Counted from the first letter of the stretch, positions 16,285 to 27,137 are shown. The stretch: 64,000 nt of DNA from Pseudomonadota bacterium (GCA_020161855.1 JAIUNJ010000001.1:434001-498000); one strand, 5' to 3'. Notes: generated by a model from the sequence alone, not told the origin. Numbers and translations: made by a program.

Positions 16285-18507
16285 TCAGCCCGCCAGGCGC
16301 TGGCTGCCCGTTTCGTGATCCGGCTTCGGACCGAAGTGCAGGGCCAGTTCGTCGAGAGCCTTCTTCAGTTGAGAGAGGCTCTCTTCGGCCTCATCGAAGA
16401 CAGGTGCCTCAGCTTCAAGCACCGGCATTTCGGGCGAATAGTCATCTTCAGCCGCAACTTCATCCTGAATCGTCTCGAGAGCAGGTTCGGCGGGGATCTC
16501 TTCCACAATCTCATTCGACGCGATTGACGTGGTAGCATGGTGGCTGGCGGGCTCGTCGATGAAGGCGGGGGCAGCCGGTTCTTCCGGTGCCGCGACGGTC
16601 GCAGACATCTCAGTGTCCAGTGCTGCAGGGCGCCCGGGCTCCATCGCTGCTTCTGGTGACTCCGGCATGGCACTCGGGATGGCGGCCTCTTCCGCCGTGA
16701 AGGCGAAAGCGGAACTGTCCTCATCTTTCCAGGGAGCTTTCACTTCCGGCCTTCCGAAATGATTGCCCTGCAAATAGTCGATGCCGAGCTCCGTCAGTGC
16801 CTGGGCGTCCTCTGCGGTCTCCACCCATTCGGCCACGGTCTTGATCCCGAAATGCTTCGCCATGTCGATGAGCGACTTGGCGAGGAACTCCGTCTCGGGG
16901 TTGATGGAAACACCGCGGCAGTAGCTGCCGTCGAGCTTGATGATGTCGACTGGCAGTTCACGAAGATTGCGGAACATAGTGAAGCCCGCACCGAAATCAT
17001 CGATCGCCACGCAACAGCCCGCGGCGCGCAGGCGCTTGAAGAACTCGATGGCCACTGGCAGGTCAGCCAGTGCGATGGTTTCCGCGAACTCGACGATAAG
17101 GCGTTCGTTGAGAGGTTCGGCGGCTGCGATCAGCTCGATGAGCTGGCTGTTCCAGCGCTCGTCATTGGCGGTCGTCGCCGAAATGTTGATGGAGATTCTC
17201 GCTTCCGGGAAGCGATGCAGGGTCTCGAGTGCCAACTGCAAAACGGCGCGGTCGATCAGGCGGATGAGGCCGAGGCGCTCGGCGATCGGGATGAGATATC
17301 CTGCGGTCACATATTCCCCGGCGCTGTCGCGCAGCCGGAGCAGCGCCTCGTGAAGCAGCGGCTCACGGGTCTTGGCATCGACCAGCGGCTGGAAGGCTAG
17401 CAGGAAGGTGCCGTTCTTGACGCAATCGATGATCTCGGTGGCGCAGCGTGCATTGAGCATGCGCTGCGTCTGGCGCTGGTCCGAGTGGACATAGACATCA
17501 TAGGTGTCGCTTGTGTTCTGCAGCGCCTTGTTGAGGGCTTCCTCGGCACAGGCCATGGCCGCATTGGCCGTCTCGGCATTGTCGGGAACGGAGACGGCAC
17601 CGATCGATAGCAGGGCCCAGACAGGGCCATGCGATGTCTCGATCACGCTTTCGCGCACGGCGAGAAGATAGCGGTCAAGGGCATAGGCCAGCTCCTGCGG
17701 CGTGCAGCAATTGAGAATGATGCCGAAGCTGCCGCCGGAGTAGCGGGCAATGCCGTCGCCCGAGCGCATCACCTTGCGCAGGCGGTCGACAACGGCAGTG
17801 ATCACCTCGTTGCCCGTCTCGAAGCCATAGGCATCATTGATGACATTGAGGTTGTTGATGGCGGCAACAGCGAAGGCGCAGGGCGTTCCGTCCTGGATGG
17901 ATACCGAGATCGCATCGCCCAGCGCTTCAGTCATGCGTCCACGATTCATGAGGCCGGTGAGTTGGTCGTTGCGCGAGAGATAGCTCAGCTGCTGGTCCTG
18001 CTCGTGCCGGTCCGTGATCGGATGAATGACGCCGAAGACTTCCTTCGGCCGGCCATCGGCATCCGGAATCCAGCACCCCGAGTCCTCAACCCAGATGGAT
18101 GGGGCATCACCGCTGGCCCGCAGGCGGTATTCAATGCGGAACGGCACACTTTCGGCAGAGGCCTCGGCCGCGGCATTCATCACGGTGTCGAAGCGGCTCG
18201 TGAGATTGTCGGAATCAAGGAGGCCGGCAAATTTGCGCCCGGTGTCCATATCGGTGATGGCACGGTGCAGGATACTTGCGGCGTTGCCGCTCCAGGTCAA
18301 TGTGTCAGTGCCGATCGACCAGTGATAGGCGGCCTCGCCAGCCGCTGCGATGGCTTGTGCCAGAAGCTGGTTGGAGACAACCGTTTCCAGGGCCACACCG
18401 ATTGACTGTGTGACTTCAGCGCTTTCCTTTGGCAAGTCTCTCTCCCAGCTCGGACAGGGCCCGGCAGCAGACCTGACGGGCGCGATGATGCCCGAGACTA
18501 GTGACAC
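16285..18507 (-). CDS. PAS-GGDEF-EAL cyclic-di-GMP protein with degenerate GGDEF
   Basis: The 740-residue protein has a PAS-like region (about 50-165), a GGDEF domain (175-340) whose signature is SGGSF instead of GG[D/E]EF, and an EAL domain (about 360-600). EAL residues are largely kept: HEALLRL, INISA, VEFAET, IDDFGAG, IKLDG and AEWVET. That suggests a c-di-GMP phosphodiesterase with a non-catalytic GGDEF. The last 130 residues are acidic and disordered. A TTG at 18435 after GGGAGAGAG is an alternative start. Confidence 0.9.
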   Translation of the reverse strand: MSLVSGIIAPVRSAAGPCPSWERDLPKESAEVTQSIGVALETVVSNQLLAQAIAAAGEAAYHWSIGTDTLTWSGNAASILHRAITDMDTGRKFAGLLDSDNLTSRFDTVMNAAAEASAESVPFRIEYRLRASGDAPSIWVEDSGCWIPDADGRPKEVFGVIHPITDRHEQDQQLSYLSRNDQLTGLMNRGRMTEALGDAISVSIQDGTPCAFAVAAINNLNVINDAYGFETGNEVITAVVDRLRKVMRSGDGIARYSGGSFGIILNCCTPQELAYALDRYLLAVRESVIETSHGPVWALLSIGAVSVPDNAETANAAMACAEEALNKALQNTSDTYDVYVHSDQRQTQRMLNARCATEIIDCVKNGTFLLAFQPLVDAKTREPLLHEALLRLRDSAGEYVTAGYLIPIAERLGLIRLIDRAVLQLALETLHRFPEARISINISATTANDERWNSQLIELIAAAEPLNERLIVEFAETIALADLPVAIEFFKRLRAAGCCVAIDDFGAGFTMFRNLRELPVDIIKLDGSYCRGVSINPETEFLAKSLIDMAKHFGIKTVAEWVETAEDAQALTELGIDYLQGNHFGRPEVKAPWKDEDSSAFAFTAEEAAIPSAMPESPEAAMEPGRPAALDTEMSATVAAPEEPAAPAFIDEPASHHATTSIASNEIVEEIPAEPALETIQDEVAAEDDYSPEMPVLEAEAPVFDEAEESLSQLKKALDELALHFGPKPDHETGSQRLAG

Positions 18508-18560
18508 TCGGTAAATGTTCGCAGAATGTTTATGGCTAATACGCGTTAACCATTGGCGCT

Positions 18561-20141
18561 TCAGAAGCCGGCAGCAAAGCCATCCTTGCGCGGATCGGAG
18601 CCACCCATGAGAAGCCCGCGCTCATGGTCGATGGCAATGATCTGGCCACCGCCCAATGGCTCCTGTGCCGCGATCATGTTGTGGCCGCGGGCAGCGAGAT
18701 CTTTCCTGACGCTTTCCGGGAGGGCACTCTCGTATTCCACTGCTTCGCCGGATGGCACCAGGCGCGGCATGTCGAGGGTCTGTTGCGGGTCCATGCCATA
18801 GGCATAGCGGTTGAGCGTCACGTTCACGTGACCCATGGGCTGGAAGTCGCCGCCCATGACGCCAAAGACCATGTCGGGCTTGCCGCCGCGAAGCGCTATG
18901 GCCGGAATGATAGTGTGCAGCGGGCGCTTCGACGGGGCGATGACATTGGGGTGACGCGGATCGCAGGAGAAACCGCAGCCGCGGTTCTGCAAGGCGATGC
19001 CGGTCTTTTCAGTGACAATGCCTGAGCCGAAATCCCAGTAGATGGAATTGATGAAAGAGACGCAGAGCCTGTTCTGGTCAACGACCGACAGATAGACCGT
19101 GTCGGAGGGTGGCAGGACAATCCGCATGTCACTGGCGCGTTGCGGGTCGATCGAGGCGGCGAGCCGCTGCGTCGTTGCATCTGACAGCAACTCGGCCACC
19201 GGCACTTCGGCAAAGCCGGGATCGGCAATATGGCGGTTGCGCAGGACCCAGGCCCGTTTCAGGGCTTCGATCTCGAGGTGCCGGCGCTGCGGGCCATGCG
19301 GATCGAGCGCAGAGAGCCCGAAGCATTTGAGGATGTTGAGGGCGATCAGTACCGTCAGCCCCTGGCCGCTGGGCGGAATCTCGTTGATCGCGGTGCCGTG
19401 GAAATCGATGGCGATCGGCTTCACCCATTCACAGGCCGCGGAGGCGAAATCGGCTTCGGTGAGGAGGCTGCCCTTTTCTTTTAGTGTGCGGATGATATCG
19501 GCGGCTATGGCTCCTGTGTAGAAGGCATCGCGGCCTTCGCGGGCGATTGCCCGCAGGGTTTCGGCCAATGCCGGATAGCGCATCACATCGCCCGTGGCAG
19601 GTGCGCGGCCGTTCTTGAGATAGTGGCGGGCGCCGCCGGCATCTGCCGCCAGAAGCTCCACGTTTTGCGGCCAGTCGCGGGCGACACGCGGCTGTGTCGG
19701 TACACCGGACTCGGCAAGGGCGATGGCGGGCTGAAGCACCTCGCCCAGCGCCATGCTTCCGTGCTGGCGCAACAGGGCATCCCAGGCGTCGATGGCGCCT
19801 GGCACCGTCACGGCATGAACGGAATGGGGGTCGATTCGGCTCAACTTCGCGGCAGCCAGCCATTCTGCTGTGGCCGCCGCGGCGCTGCGGCCTGCGCCAT
19901 TGAGGCCTGTAAGCTTGCCGTCTGGCGTGGCGATGATGGCAAAACAGTCACCACCGATCCCCGTCATGTGCGGCTCGGTGATGCAGAGCACGGCGGAGGC
20001 CGCCACTGCTGCATCTGCGGCATTGCCGCCAGCTTTCATGATGTCGAGGGCTGCCAGCGTGGCGGCGGGCGAAGAGGTTGCCGCCATGGCCTTTGCTGCA
20101 TAGGCGACGGAACGGCCAGGGCTGGAGAAATCGCGGCTCAT
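18561..20141 (-). CDS. Gamma-glutamyltransferase-family protein (YwrD-like, cytoplasmic)
   Basis: This is an N-terminal-nucleophile hydrolase family member. Conserved parts are GRSVAYAAKAMAATSSPAATLAALDIMKAGGNAADAA and TGIGGDCFAI. The small-subunit start SDTVYLSVVDQ places the presumed autocatalytic Thr near residue 348. Typical periplasmic GGTs have TTHxSVVD and a signal peptide. Neither is seen, so this belongs with the YwrD-like branch of uncertain substrate. Length is about 526. The start is uncertain: 20141 matches the family, 20159 is the alternative. Confidence 0.85.
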   Translation of the reverse strand: MSRDFSSPGRSVAYAAKAMAATSSPAATLAALDIMKAGGNAADAAVAASAVLCITEPHMTGIGGDCFAIIATPDGKLTGLNGAGRSAAAATAEWLAAAKLSRIDPHSVHAVTVPGAIDAWDALLRQHGSMALGEVLQPAIALAESGVPTQPRVARDWPQNVELLAADAGGARHYLKNGRAPATGDVMRYPALAETLRAIAREGRDAFYTGAIAADIIRTLKEKGSLLTEADFASAACEWVKPIAIDFHGTAINEIPPSGQGLTVLIALNILKCFGLSALDPHGPQRRHLEIEALKRAWVLRNRHIADPGFAEVPVAELLSDATTQRLAASIDPQRASDMRIVLPPSDTVYLSVVDQNRLCVSFINSIYWDFGSGIVTEKTGIALQNRGCGFSCDPRHPNVIAPSKRPLHTIIPAIALRGGKPDMVFGVMGGDFQPMGHVNVTLNRYAYGMDPQQTLDMPRLVPSGEAVEYESALPESVRKDLAARGHNMIAAQEPLGGGQIIAIDHERGLLMGGSDPRKDGFAAGF

Positions 20142-20360
20142 GGCCCGCAGCCTTGCCATGCTCCGGATATCACCGGCAAGGGCGGCGCAGTCAGTCCTGT
20201 CGTGCGGTATCTTGTATGCTGCGTTGCCGCATATCATATTGCGATGCAGCGTATTTCTTGGGCCGAACTTGTCCAAATGGCCAGCAAAACACCTTAAGTT
20301 ATGCAACAAGTGTATGACAGGATGATCAAGATGCCCACAATTGCGTCAGAATTGCTAAGG

Positions 20361-20392
20361 TTTGATCACGAGAAGATGGCAATTTGATCACG
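20361..20392. repeat. Tandem TTTGATCACG repeat, possible operator pair
   Basis: Two identical decamers start 22 bp apart, about two helical turns, so both would face the same side of the DNA. Each contains the palindrome TGATCA. The position, 180-210 bp before the first DUF1127 start, suits an operator. It does not fit the FixK/FNR consensus TTGATN4ATCAA. The binding protein is unknown. Confidence 0.4.
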
Positions 20393-20478
20393 TAAGGATT
20401 TGTTAAGTTGTTATAACAGCATAAAAATTTCTCAATCATCATGGAATGAGCGGTATGAGAAATTTGCATTTCACTTTT

Positions 20479-20490
20479 TGCTGCAACGCA
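20479..20490 (-). promoter_or_regulatory. Perfect PhaR-type TGC box upstream of the DUF1127 pair
   Basis: The minus strand reads TGCGTTGCAGCA, a full match to TGCRNYGCASMA and identical to the box before ecm (45005-45016). It lies 79 nt upstream of the first DUF1127 ATG, in an otherwise AT-rich leader. Recognition by PhaR is inference. Confidence 0.5.
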
Positions 20491-20569
20491 CATATCTTTT
20501 GCCTGTTGAAAAAACAAAAGTAGCACTCCGGGACAGGCCCGGTGAGACATTGAAGAGAAGGATATCAAG

Positions 20570-20719
20570 ATGTTCGAAGTTCTGAAGAGCCGCATTTCCG
20601 CTTGGCGCCGTTATAACCGCACCGTTTCCGAGCTCACTGCGCTGACGAACCGCGAGCTTGCCGATCTCGGCATTCTCCGCGCCGACATTCAGCGCGTCGC
20701 TCGCGACTCGGCCCGCTAA
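20570..20719 (+). CDS. DUF1127 small basic protein 1
   Basis: This 49-residue protein (ATG at 20570, AAGGA eight bases upstream) ends with the DUF1127 core: WRRYNRTVSELTALTNRELADLGILRADIQRVARDS. The helix-turn with ELADLGI and the arginines are the hallmark. In other alphaproteobacteria such proteins influence RNA turnover, phosphate and central carbon metabolism, probably by binding RNA; that is family knowledge, not shown here. A second copy of the family follows 18 nt downstream. Confidence 0.9.
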   Translation: MFEVLKSRISAWRRYNRTVSELTALTNRELADLGILRADIQRVARDSAR

Positions 20720-20737
20720 TCCAGAAAGGTTTCGCCC

Positions 20738-20908
20738 ATGTTTGCAAGCCTTTCAGAATTTGGCCGCTTCCTTGAGCGCCGGGCTCGCTACAAGGGCTAT
20801 CAGGCCATGCGCGAGCAGCTCGAGACCCTGTCGGACGCCGATCTCCGCGATATCGGAGCCAAGCGTTACCAGATCAGCGCGATCGCCCGCAGCAAGGCCC
20901 TCAAGTAA
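20738..20908 (+). CDS. DUF1127 small basic protein 2
   Basis: This is a 56-residue protein, ATG at 20738 after AGAAAGG. It has an N-terminal helix (FASLSEFGRFLERRARYKGY) and the DUF1127 core QLETLSDADLRDIGAKRYQISAIARSKA. The tandem copies differ enough (LADLGI versus LRDIGA) that they are not a recent duplication. A Rho-independent terminator follows at 20953, so the two genes form a short bicistron. Confidence 0.9.
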   Translation: MFASLSEFGRFLERRARYKGYQAMREQLETLSDADLRDIGAKRYQISAIARSKALK

Positions 20909-20952
20909 GCGCCATTAACAGTTCCTCCCAGGGGCTCGCTCCCACGCAAGTG

Positions 20953-20971
20953 GGGCGGGCCCCGCCCTTTT
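20953..20971 (+). terminator. Rho-independent terminator of the DUF1127 bicistron
   Basis: GGGCGG (20953-20958) pairs with CCGCCC (20962-20967) around a 3-nt loop and is followed by TTTT. It lies 45 nt after the second DUF1127 stop and just before the convergent dehydrogenase gene. Confidence 0.75.
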
Positions 20972-21001
20972 CAGGCCCTCGCTTAGAGGCCGTGAAGCTG
21001 G

Positions 21002-21976
21002 CTATTTCGGCTCGACATGACCGCCGAACTCAAAGCGCAGGGCCGAAAGCAGCTTTTCCGCAAAAGTGTTGTCACTGCGTGAGCGAAAGCGGGTGAAGAT
21101 CGCCGCCGCCAGCACCTCGGCCGGCACGGCCTGCTCAATTGCGGCCTCGACGGTCCAGCGCCCTTCGCCCGAATCGGCCACGGCACCGGTGAAGCCGGCG
21201 AGCTTGCCGTCCTTGGCCAGGGCGATGGCGGCGAGATCGAGAAGCCAGGATGAGACAACGCTGCCGCGCCGCCAGACTTCAGCGAGATCAGCAACGTCGT
21301 AGTTGAAGCGTTCGGCTTCGGGCAGAGCCTTGTCGTTGCGTGTGGCCAGGATATGGAAGCCTTCGGCATAGGCCTGCATCATGCCGTATTCGATGCCGTT
21401 GTGGACCATCTTGGCGAAATGCCCGGAGCCTGACGGCCCACAGTGCATATAGCCCTGTTCGACGCGTGGATCGCGGCCGTCACGCTGTGGTGTCGCCTCG
21501 ATATCGCCCTTTCCAGGTGCGAGGGCGGCAAAGATCGGATCGAGATGGTGCACGGCCGCCTCATTGCCGCCGATCATCATGCAATAGCCGCGCTCCAGGC
21601 CCCAGACGCCGCCCGAAGTGCCCACATCAATGAAATGGATGCCGCGCGCCGCCAAAGCCCGGCCGCGCGCCACGGTTTCCTTGAAATGGCTGTTGCCGCC
21701 GTCGATCAGGATGTCGCCGGGCGACAAAAGCTCCGCCATCTGTTCGATCATGGCGCCGGTAATGGCGCCCGCCGGCAGCATCAGCCAGATGGCGCGGGGT
21801 GCTGGCAGCGCCGCCAGCAGCGCCTTCACATCGCCAGCCGGTGTGGCGCCATCTTTGGCGAGGGCGGCCGTGGCCTCGGCATTGCGGTCATGGACGACCG
21901 GGGCATGGCCGTGGCGCATCAGGCGCCGTGCGATATTGGCGCCCATCCGGCCCAGGCCGACAATGCCGATTTTCAT
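21002..21976 (-). CDS. gnd: 6-phosphogluconate dehydrogenase, decarboxylating (short NAD-type)
   Basis: It oxidises 6-phosphogluconate to ribulose 5-phosphate and CO2. The 324-residue protein is of the short type (about 300-330, versus 470 for the NADP enzyme). Features are the Rossmann motif [13 protein letters not shown] (near residue 7), DGGNSHFKE, the substrate loop [13 protein letters not shown] and [24 protein letters not shown] with the catalytic Lys. GGAGCGAG precedes the ATG at 21976. It is monocistronic and convergent with the DUF1127 genes. NAD preference is inferred from length class only. Confidence 0.92.
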   Translation of the reverse strand: MKIGIVGLGRMGANIARRLMRHGHAPVVHDRNAEATAALAKDGATPAGDVKALLAALPAPRAIWLMLPAGAITGAMIEQMAELLSPGDILIDGGNSHFKETVARGRALAARGIHFIDVGTSGGVWGLERGYCMMIGGNEAAVHHLDPIFAALAPGKGDIEATPQRDGRDPRVEQGYMHCGPSGSGHFAKMVHNGIEYGMMQAYAEGFHILATRNDKALPEAERFNYDVADLAEVWRRGSVVSSWLLDLAAIALAKDGKLAGFTGAVADSGEGRWTVEAAIEQAVPAEVLAAAIFTRFRSRSDNTFAEKLLSALRFEFGGHVEPK

Positions 21977-22230
21977 CTTCTCGCTCCTTGCATGTGTGAT
22001 CTTCAAAAGGCTTAGAAGCGGCGGCAGCGAAGGGCAAATAACAATGCGGCGATTGTGCGGAGAATCGCTGTTGCGAGTCCCAAATTCATGTGTTACCCAG
22101 CGCCCGCGGCGAGGCAGCCTCCGTTCCGCAGTGTTTTGCCCTGTGTCAACTTGTGCGAAGCGCTTTCCAGAAAAATCAATGACTTAGGGCGTGGCACCGC
22201 CTCTTCCGAAGTCCTTTTGAAAGATCGATC

Positions 22231-22791
22231 GTGGCGACGACAGATCAAGCCGTTTCCGGGGTTTCGGGCCGTTATGCGCGGGCCCTCTTCGACCTCGCCC
22301 AGGAAAGCAAGGCAGTAGCCGAGGTTGGCAAGGCCCTGCAGTCCTTCCAGGCGCTCATTGATGAATCATCCGACCTGCAGCGCCTGCTGCGTTCGCCGGT
22401 GTTCAAGGCCGAAGACCAGCTTGCCGCCGTCGAGGCCCTTGCCGCCAAGGCCGGCATCGGTGGCCTGACGCTCAATTTCCTCCGCGTGATGGGCCGCAAC
22501 CGCCGGCTCGCCGCAGTTCCCGGCGCCATCGCCGCCTTCGCCACGCTGGTCGCCCAGTCCAAGGGCGAGACTACTGCGGAAGTGACTTCCGCCGAAAAGC
22601 TGACTGCCAAGCAGATCGCCGATCTCAAGGCCGCCCTCAAGGGCGCCACCGGTTCCGATGTTGCGCTGGCAACCAAGGTTGATCCGTCCATCCTCGGCGG
22701 CCTCATCGTCAAGGTGGGCAGCCGCATGATGGACAACTCACTCGCTACGAAACTCAATTCACTCAAAGTCGCCATGAAGGGGGCCCAGTAA
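22231..22791 (+). CDS. atpH: ATP synthase F1 subunit delta
   Basis: This stalk subunit links F1 to the peripheral b subunits. The 186-residue protein has the delta start [16 protein letters not shown] and the C-terminal signature [13 protein letters not shown] followed by [26 protein letters not shown] (about 150-178). The start is GTG at 22231. It is the first gene of atpHAGDC; the last base of its TAA is the first base of the atpA ATG. Confidence 0.96.
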   Translation: MATTDQAVSGVSGRYARALFDLAQESKAVAEVGKALQSFQALIDESSDLQRLLRSPVFKAEDQLAAVEALAAKAGIGGLTLNFLRVMGRNRRLAAVPGAIAAFATLVAQSKGETTAEVTSAEKLTAKQIADLKAALKGATGSDVALATKVDPSILGGLIVKVGSRMMDNSLATKLNSLKVAMKGAQ

Positions 22792-24320
22792 TGGACATCC
22801 GCGCCGCAGAAATTTCATCGATCCTCAAGAAGCAGATCAAGGACTTCGGCAAGGACGCCGAAGTGGCCGAGATCGGCCAGGTTCTCTCCGTGGGTGACGG
22901 TATTGCCCGCGTCTACGGCCTCGACAATGTGCAGGCCGGCGAAATGGTCGAGTTCGGCAATGGCATCAAGGGCATGGCCCTGAACCTCGAAAGCGACAAC
23001 GTCGGCGTCGTGGTCTTCGGTTCCGACCGTGACATCAAGGAAGGCGACACCGTCAAGCGTACCGGCGCCATCGTGGAAGTGCCGGTCGGCAAGGAACTTC
23101 TCGGCCGCGTCGTCGATCCGCTCGGCAACCCGATCGATGGCAAGGGCCCGATCAAGACCAAGGCCCGCGCCCGCGTCGACGTGAAAGCGCCCGGCATCAT
23201 TCCGCGTAAGTCAGTGCATGAACCCATGTCGACGGGCCTGAAGGCCATCGACGCGCTGATCCCCATCGGCCGCGGCCAGCGCGAGCTCGTGATCGGTGAC
23301 CGCCAAACCGGCAAGACCGCCATCATTCTCGACACCATCCTCAACCAGAAGCCCATCCACATTGCCGGTCCGGAAAAGGACAAGCTCTATTGCGTGTATG
23401 TCGCTTGCGGCCAGAAGCGCTCGACAGTTGCGCAGTTCGTGAAGGTTCTGGAAGACAACGGTGCCCTTGAATACTCAATCGTGATCGCCGCGACCGCTTC
23501 CGATCCGGCCCCGATGCAGTATCTTGCACCCTTCGCCGGCTGCACCATCGGTGAATATTTCCGCGACAACGGCATGCATGCCCTGATCGCCTATGACGAT
23601 CTCTCGAAGCAGGCTGTGGCCTATCGCCAGATGTCGCTACTCCTCCGCCGTCCGCCGGGCCGCGAAGCCTATCCGGGCGACGTGTTCTATCTGCATTCGC
23701 GTCTGCTCGAGCGCGCCGCCAAGCTCAACGACAGCATGGGTGCGGGTTCTCTCACCGCGCTGCCGGTCATCGAGACCCAGGGCAACGACGTGTCGGCCTT
23801 CATTCCGACCAACGTGATCTCGATCACGGACGGACAGATCTTCCTTGAAACCGATCTTTTCTACCAGGGCATCCGCCCGGCCGTGAACGTCGGTCTCTCG
23901 GTGTCGCGCGTCGGTTCCGCCGCCCAGACCAAGGCGATGAAGCAGGTGGCCGGCAAGATCAAGGGCGAGCTCGCCCAGTATCGTGAAATGGCGGCCTTCG
24001 CCCAGTTCGGTTCCGACCTCGATGCGGCAACGCAGAAGTTGCTCAACCGTGGCGCCCGCCTGACCGAGCTCCTCAAGCAGGCACAGTTTTCGCCGCTCAA
24101 GATGGAAGAGCAGGTGGTGTCGATCTATGCCGGCGTGAACGGCTATCTCGACGCGTTGCCGGTCGCCAAGGTGCGCGCTTTCGAAGACGGCCTGCTGCGT
24201 TTCATGCGCGAGAAGAATGCCGCCGTGCTCGAAGCGATCCGCAGCGAGAAGGCTATTTCGGACGCCACCATGCCGAAGCTCAAGGCGGCGGTTGAAGCCT
24301 TCGCCAAGTCCTTCGCCTGA
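22791..24320 (+). CDS. atpA: ATP synthase F1 subunit alpha
   Basis: This is the regulatory nucleotide-binding subunit of the alpha3beta3 head. The 509-residue protein has the P-loop GDRQTGKTA near residue 169 and the family signature [17 protein letters not shown] near 362. The alpha Arg finger region lies in this last stretch. Length is normal. It overlaps atpH by one base and is followed by atpG after 12 nt. Confidence 0.98.
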   Translation: MDIRAAEISSILKKQIKDFGKDAEVAEIGQVLSVGDGIARVYGLDNVQAGEMVEFGNGIKGMALNLESDNVGVVVFGSDRDIKEGDTVKRTGAIVEVPVGKELLGRVVDPLGNPIDGKGPIKTKARARVDVKAPGIIPRKSVHEPMSTGLKAIDALIPIGRGQRELVIGDRQTGKTAIILDTILNQKPIHIAGPEKDKLYCVYVACGQKRSTVAQFVKVLEDNGALEYSIVIAATASDPAPMQYLAPFAGCTIGEYFRDNGMHALIAYDDLSKQAVAYRQMSLLLRRPPGREAYPGDVFYLHSRLLERAAKLNDSMGAGSLTALPVIETQGNDVSAFIPTNVISITDGQIFLETDLFYQGIRPAVNVGLSVSRVGSAAQTKAMKQVAGKIKGELAQYREMAAFAQFGSDLDAATQKLLNRGARLTELLKQAQFSPLKMEEQVVSIYAGVNGYLDALPVAKVRAFEDGLLRFMREKNAAVLEAIRSEKAISDATMPKLKAAVEAFAKSFA

Positions 24321-24332
24321 TAAGAGGGGCCG

Positions 24333-25211
24333 ATGCCGAGCTTAAAGGATCTCCGCAATCGCATCGCCTCGGTGAAGGCGACGCGCAAGATCACCAAGGC
24401 CATGCAGATGGTGGCCGCGGCGAAGCTGCGCCGCGCCCAGGAAGCCGCTGTCGCGGCGCGCCCGTATGCCGAGCGCATGGCGACCGTGCTGTCGAACCTG
24501 GCCTCCGCCATGGAAGGCAAGCCGGGCGCGCCAGTATTGCTCTCCGGCACCGGCAAGGACGACGTCCATCTCCTCGTCGTCGCAACGGCTGAACGCGGCC
24601 TGTGCGGCGGCTTCAACACGTCCATCGTGAAGCTGGCGCGCGAACATGCGGACCGGCTCATCGCCCAAGGCAAGACCGTCAAGATCCTGACGGTCGGCAA
24701 GAAGGGCAATGACGCGCTGAAGCGCCTCTATGGCAAGTATATCATCGAGGCCGTCGACTTCCGCGGCATCAAGGCCGTCGAGTTCGGCCATGCCGGTGGC
24801 GTCGCCCAGAAGATCCTGGCGCTCTTCGAGGCTGGCCAGTTCGATGTCTGCACGCTGTTCTTCTCGGAATTCAAGTCGGTGATCTCGCAGAAGCCGACGG
24901 CGCTGCGTCTCATCCCCGCTTCGATCGACACCAGCAAGGTGCCTGACCTCGGTGGCGCGGTCTATGAGGCCGAGCCCGAGGAAAGCGAAATCCTCGGCGA
25001 TCTTCTGCCGCGCAACATCGCAGTGCAGGTCTTCCGCGGCATGCTTGAGAACGCCGCGTCTGAACAGGGTGCGCGCATGTCCGCCATGGACAACGCGACG
25101 CGCAACGCCGGCGACATGATCAACAAGCTGACGATCCGCTACAACCGGCAGCGCCAGGCGCAGATCACCAAGGAACTCATCGAAATCATTTCGGGCGCGG
25201 AAGCGCTCTAA
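24333..25211 (+). CDS. atpG: ATP synthase F1 subunit gamma
   Basis: Gamma is the rotor shaft. The 292-residue protein begins [36 protein letters not shown] and ends with [45 protein letters not shown], both diagnostic coiled-coil helices. GAGGGG precedes the ATG. Length is usual for alphaproteobacteria. Confidence 0.98.
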   Translation: MPSLKDLRNRIASVKATRKITKAMQMVAAAKLRRAQEAAVAARPYAERMATVLSNLASAMEGKPGAPVLLSGTGKDDVHLLVVATAERGLCGGFNTSIVKLAREHADRLIAQGKTVKILTVGKKGNDALKRLYGKYIIEAVDFRGIKAVEFGHAGGVAQKILALFEAGQFDVCTLFFSEFKSVISQKPTALRLIPASIDTSKVPDLGGAVYEAEPEESEILGDLLPRNIAVQVFRGMLENAASEQGARMSAMDNATRNAGDMINKLTIRYNRQRQAQITKELIEIISGAEAL

Positions 25212-26693
<1,482 letters not shown>

Positions 26694-26699
26694 CTTTTT

Positions 26700-26731
26700 G
26701 CCCCATCCTGTCCGCATGGGCCGGGTGGGGC
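26700..26731 (+). promoter_or_regulatory. Hairpin in the atpD-atpC spacer
   Basis: GCCCCATCC (26700-26708) pairs with GGGTGGGGC (26723-26731), nine pairs including one G-U, around a 14-nt loop. It begins a few bases after the atpD stop and lacks a T-run, so it is not a normal terminator. It may partly attenuate transcription or stabilise the upstream mRNA, lowering epsilon relative to beta. The role is inferred. Confidence 0.5.
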
Positions 26732-26747
26732 GTCACAAGGATCGGAC

Positions 26748-27137
26748 ATGGCTCTGCATTTCGAACTCGTTTCTCCGTCCCGCCTGCTCTTCTCGGGCGA
26801 GGTGGCGAGTGTCCAGCTTCCGGGCTCGGAAGGCGAGATGACCATTCTCCCGGGCCACGCGCCCGTGCTTTCCACGCTGAAGCCTGGCGTCGTCACCGTT
26901 CAGAAGAGCGATGGCGCCGACAAGATTTTCGTGCGCGGCGGCTTTGCCGAAGTGAATGCCAGCGGCCTCACCGTGCTGGCGGAAACGGCGATCCCGCTTG
27001 CCGATCTCGATGCATCGGCACTCGCCCGCCAGATCAAGAACGCCGAGGAAGACGTGGCTGATGCCACCGATGACGAGAAGAAGCGCAAGGCACTTGAGGC
27101 GCTCGATCATCTGAAGGCGTTGCAAGGCGCGATCTGA
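26748..27137 (+). CDS. atpC: ATP synthase F1 subunit epsilon
   Basis: Epsilon couples and inhibits the rotor. The 129-residue protein starts LHFELVSPSRLLFSGEVASVQLPGSEGEMTILPGHAPVLSTLKPG, the conserved beta-sandwich, and has a short C-terminal helical part (ARQIKNAEEDVADATDDEKKRKALEALDHLKAL). AAGGA precedes the ATG. It is the last gene of the F1 operon; the Fo genes are not in the window, as usual in this group. Confidence 0.97.
   Translation: MALHFELVSPSRLLFSGEVASVQLPGSEGEMTILPGHAPVLSTLKPGVVTVQKSDGADKIFVRGGFAEVNASGLTVLAETAIPLADLDASALARQIKNAEEDVADATDDEKKRKALEALDHLKALQGAI

Larger units (their letters stand above)
20142..20569. other. AT-rich intergenic region and leader of the DUF1127 genes
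   Basis: These 430 nt are clearly richer in A and T than their surroundings. They hold two one-mismatch TGC boxes (20220-20231 and 20240-20251) on the glutamyltransferase side and a perfect box at 20479-20490. TTTGATCACG occurs twice, 22 bp apart (20361-20370, 20383-20392), with a further TGATCA at 20323. The perfect palindrome TGTTATAACA lies at 20409-20418. No convincing coding region was found. It should contain both divergent promoters and perhaps a long regulated 5' UTR. Confidence 0.6.

Noticed and set aside
20361-20392. FixK/FNR box at the TTTGATCACG repeats
   Set aside because: The consensus TTGATN4ATCAA is not met; the second half-site is missing in both copies.
20326-20595. Minus-strand frame of 89 codons across the DUF1127 leader
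   Set aside because: It overlaps the start of a clear DUF1127 gene on the other strand and has no start signal.
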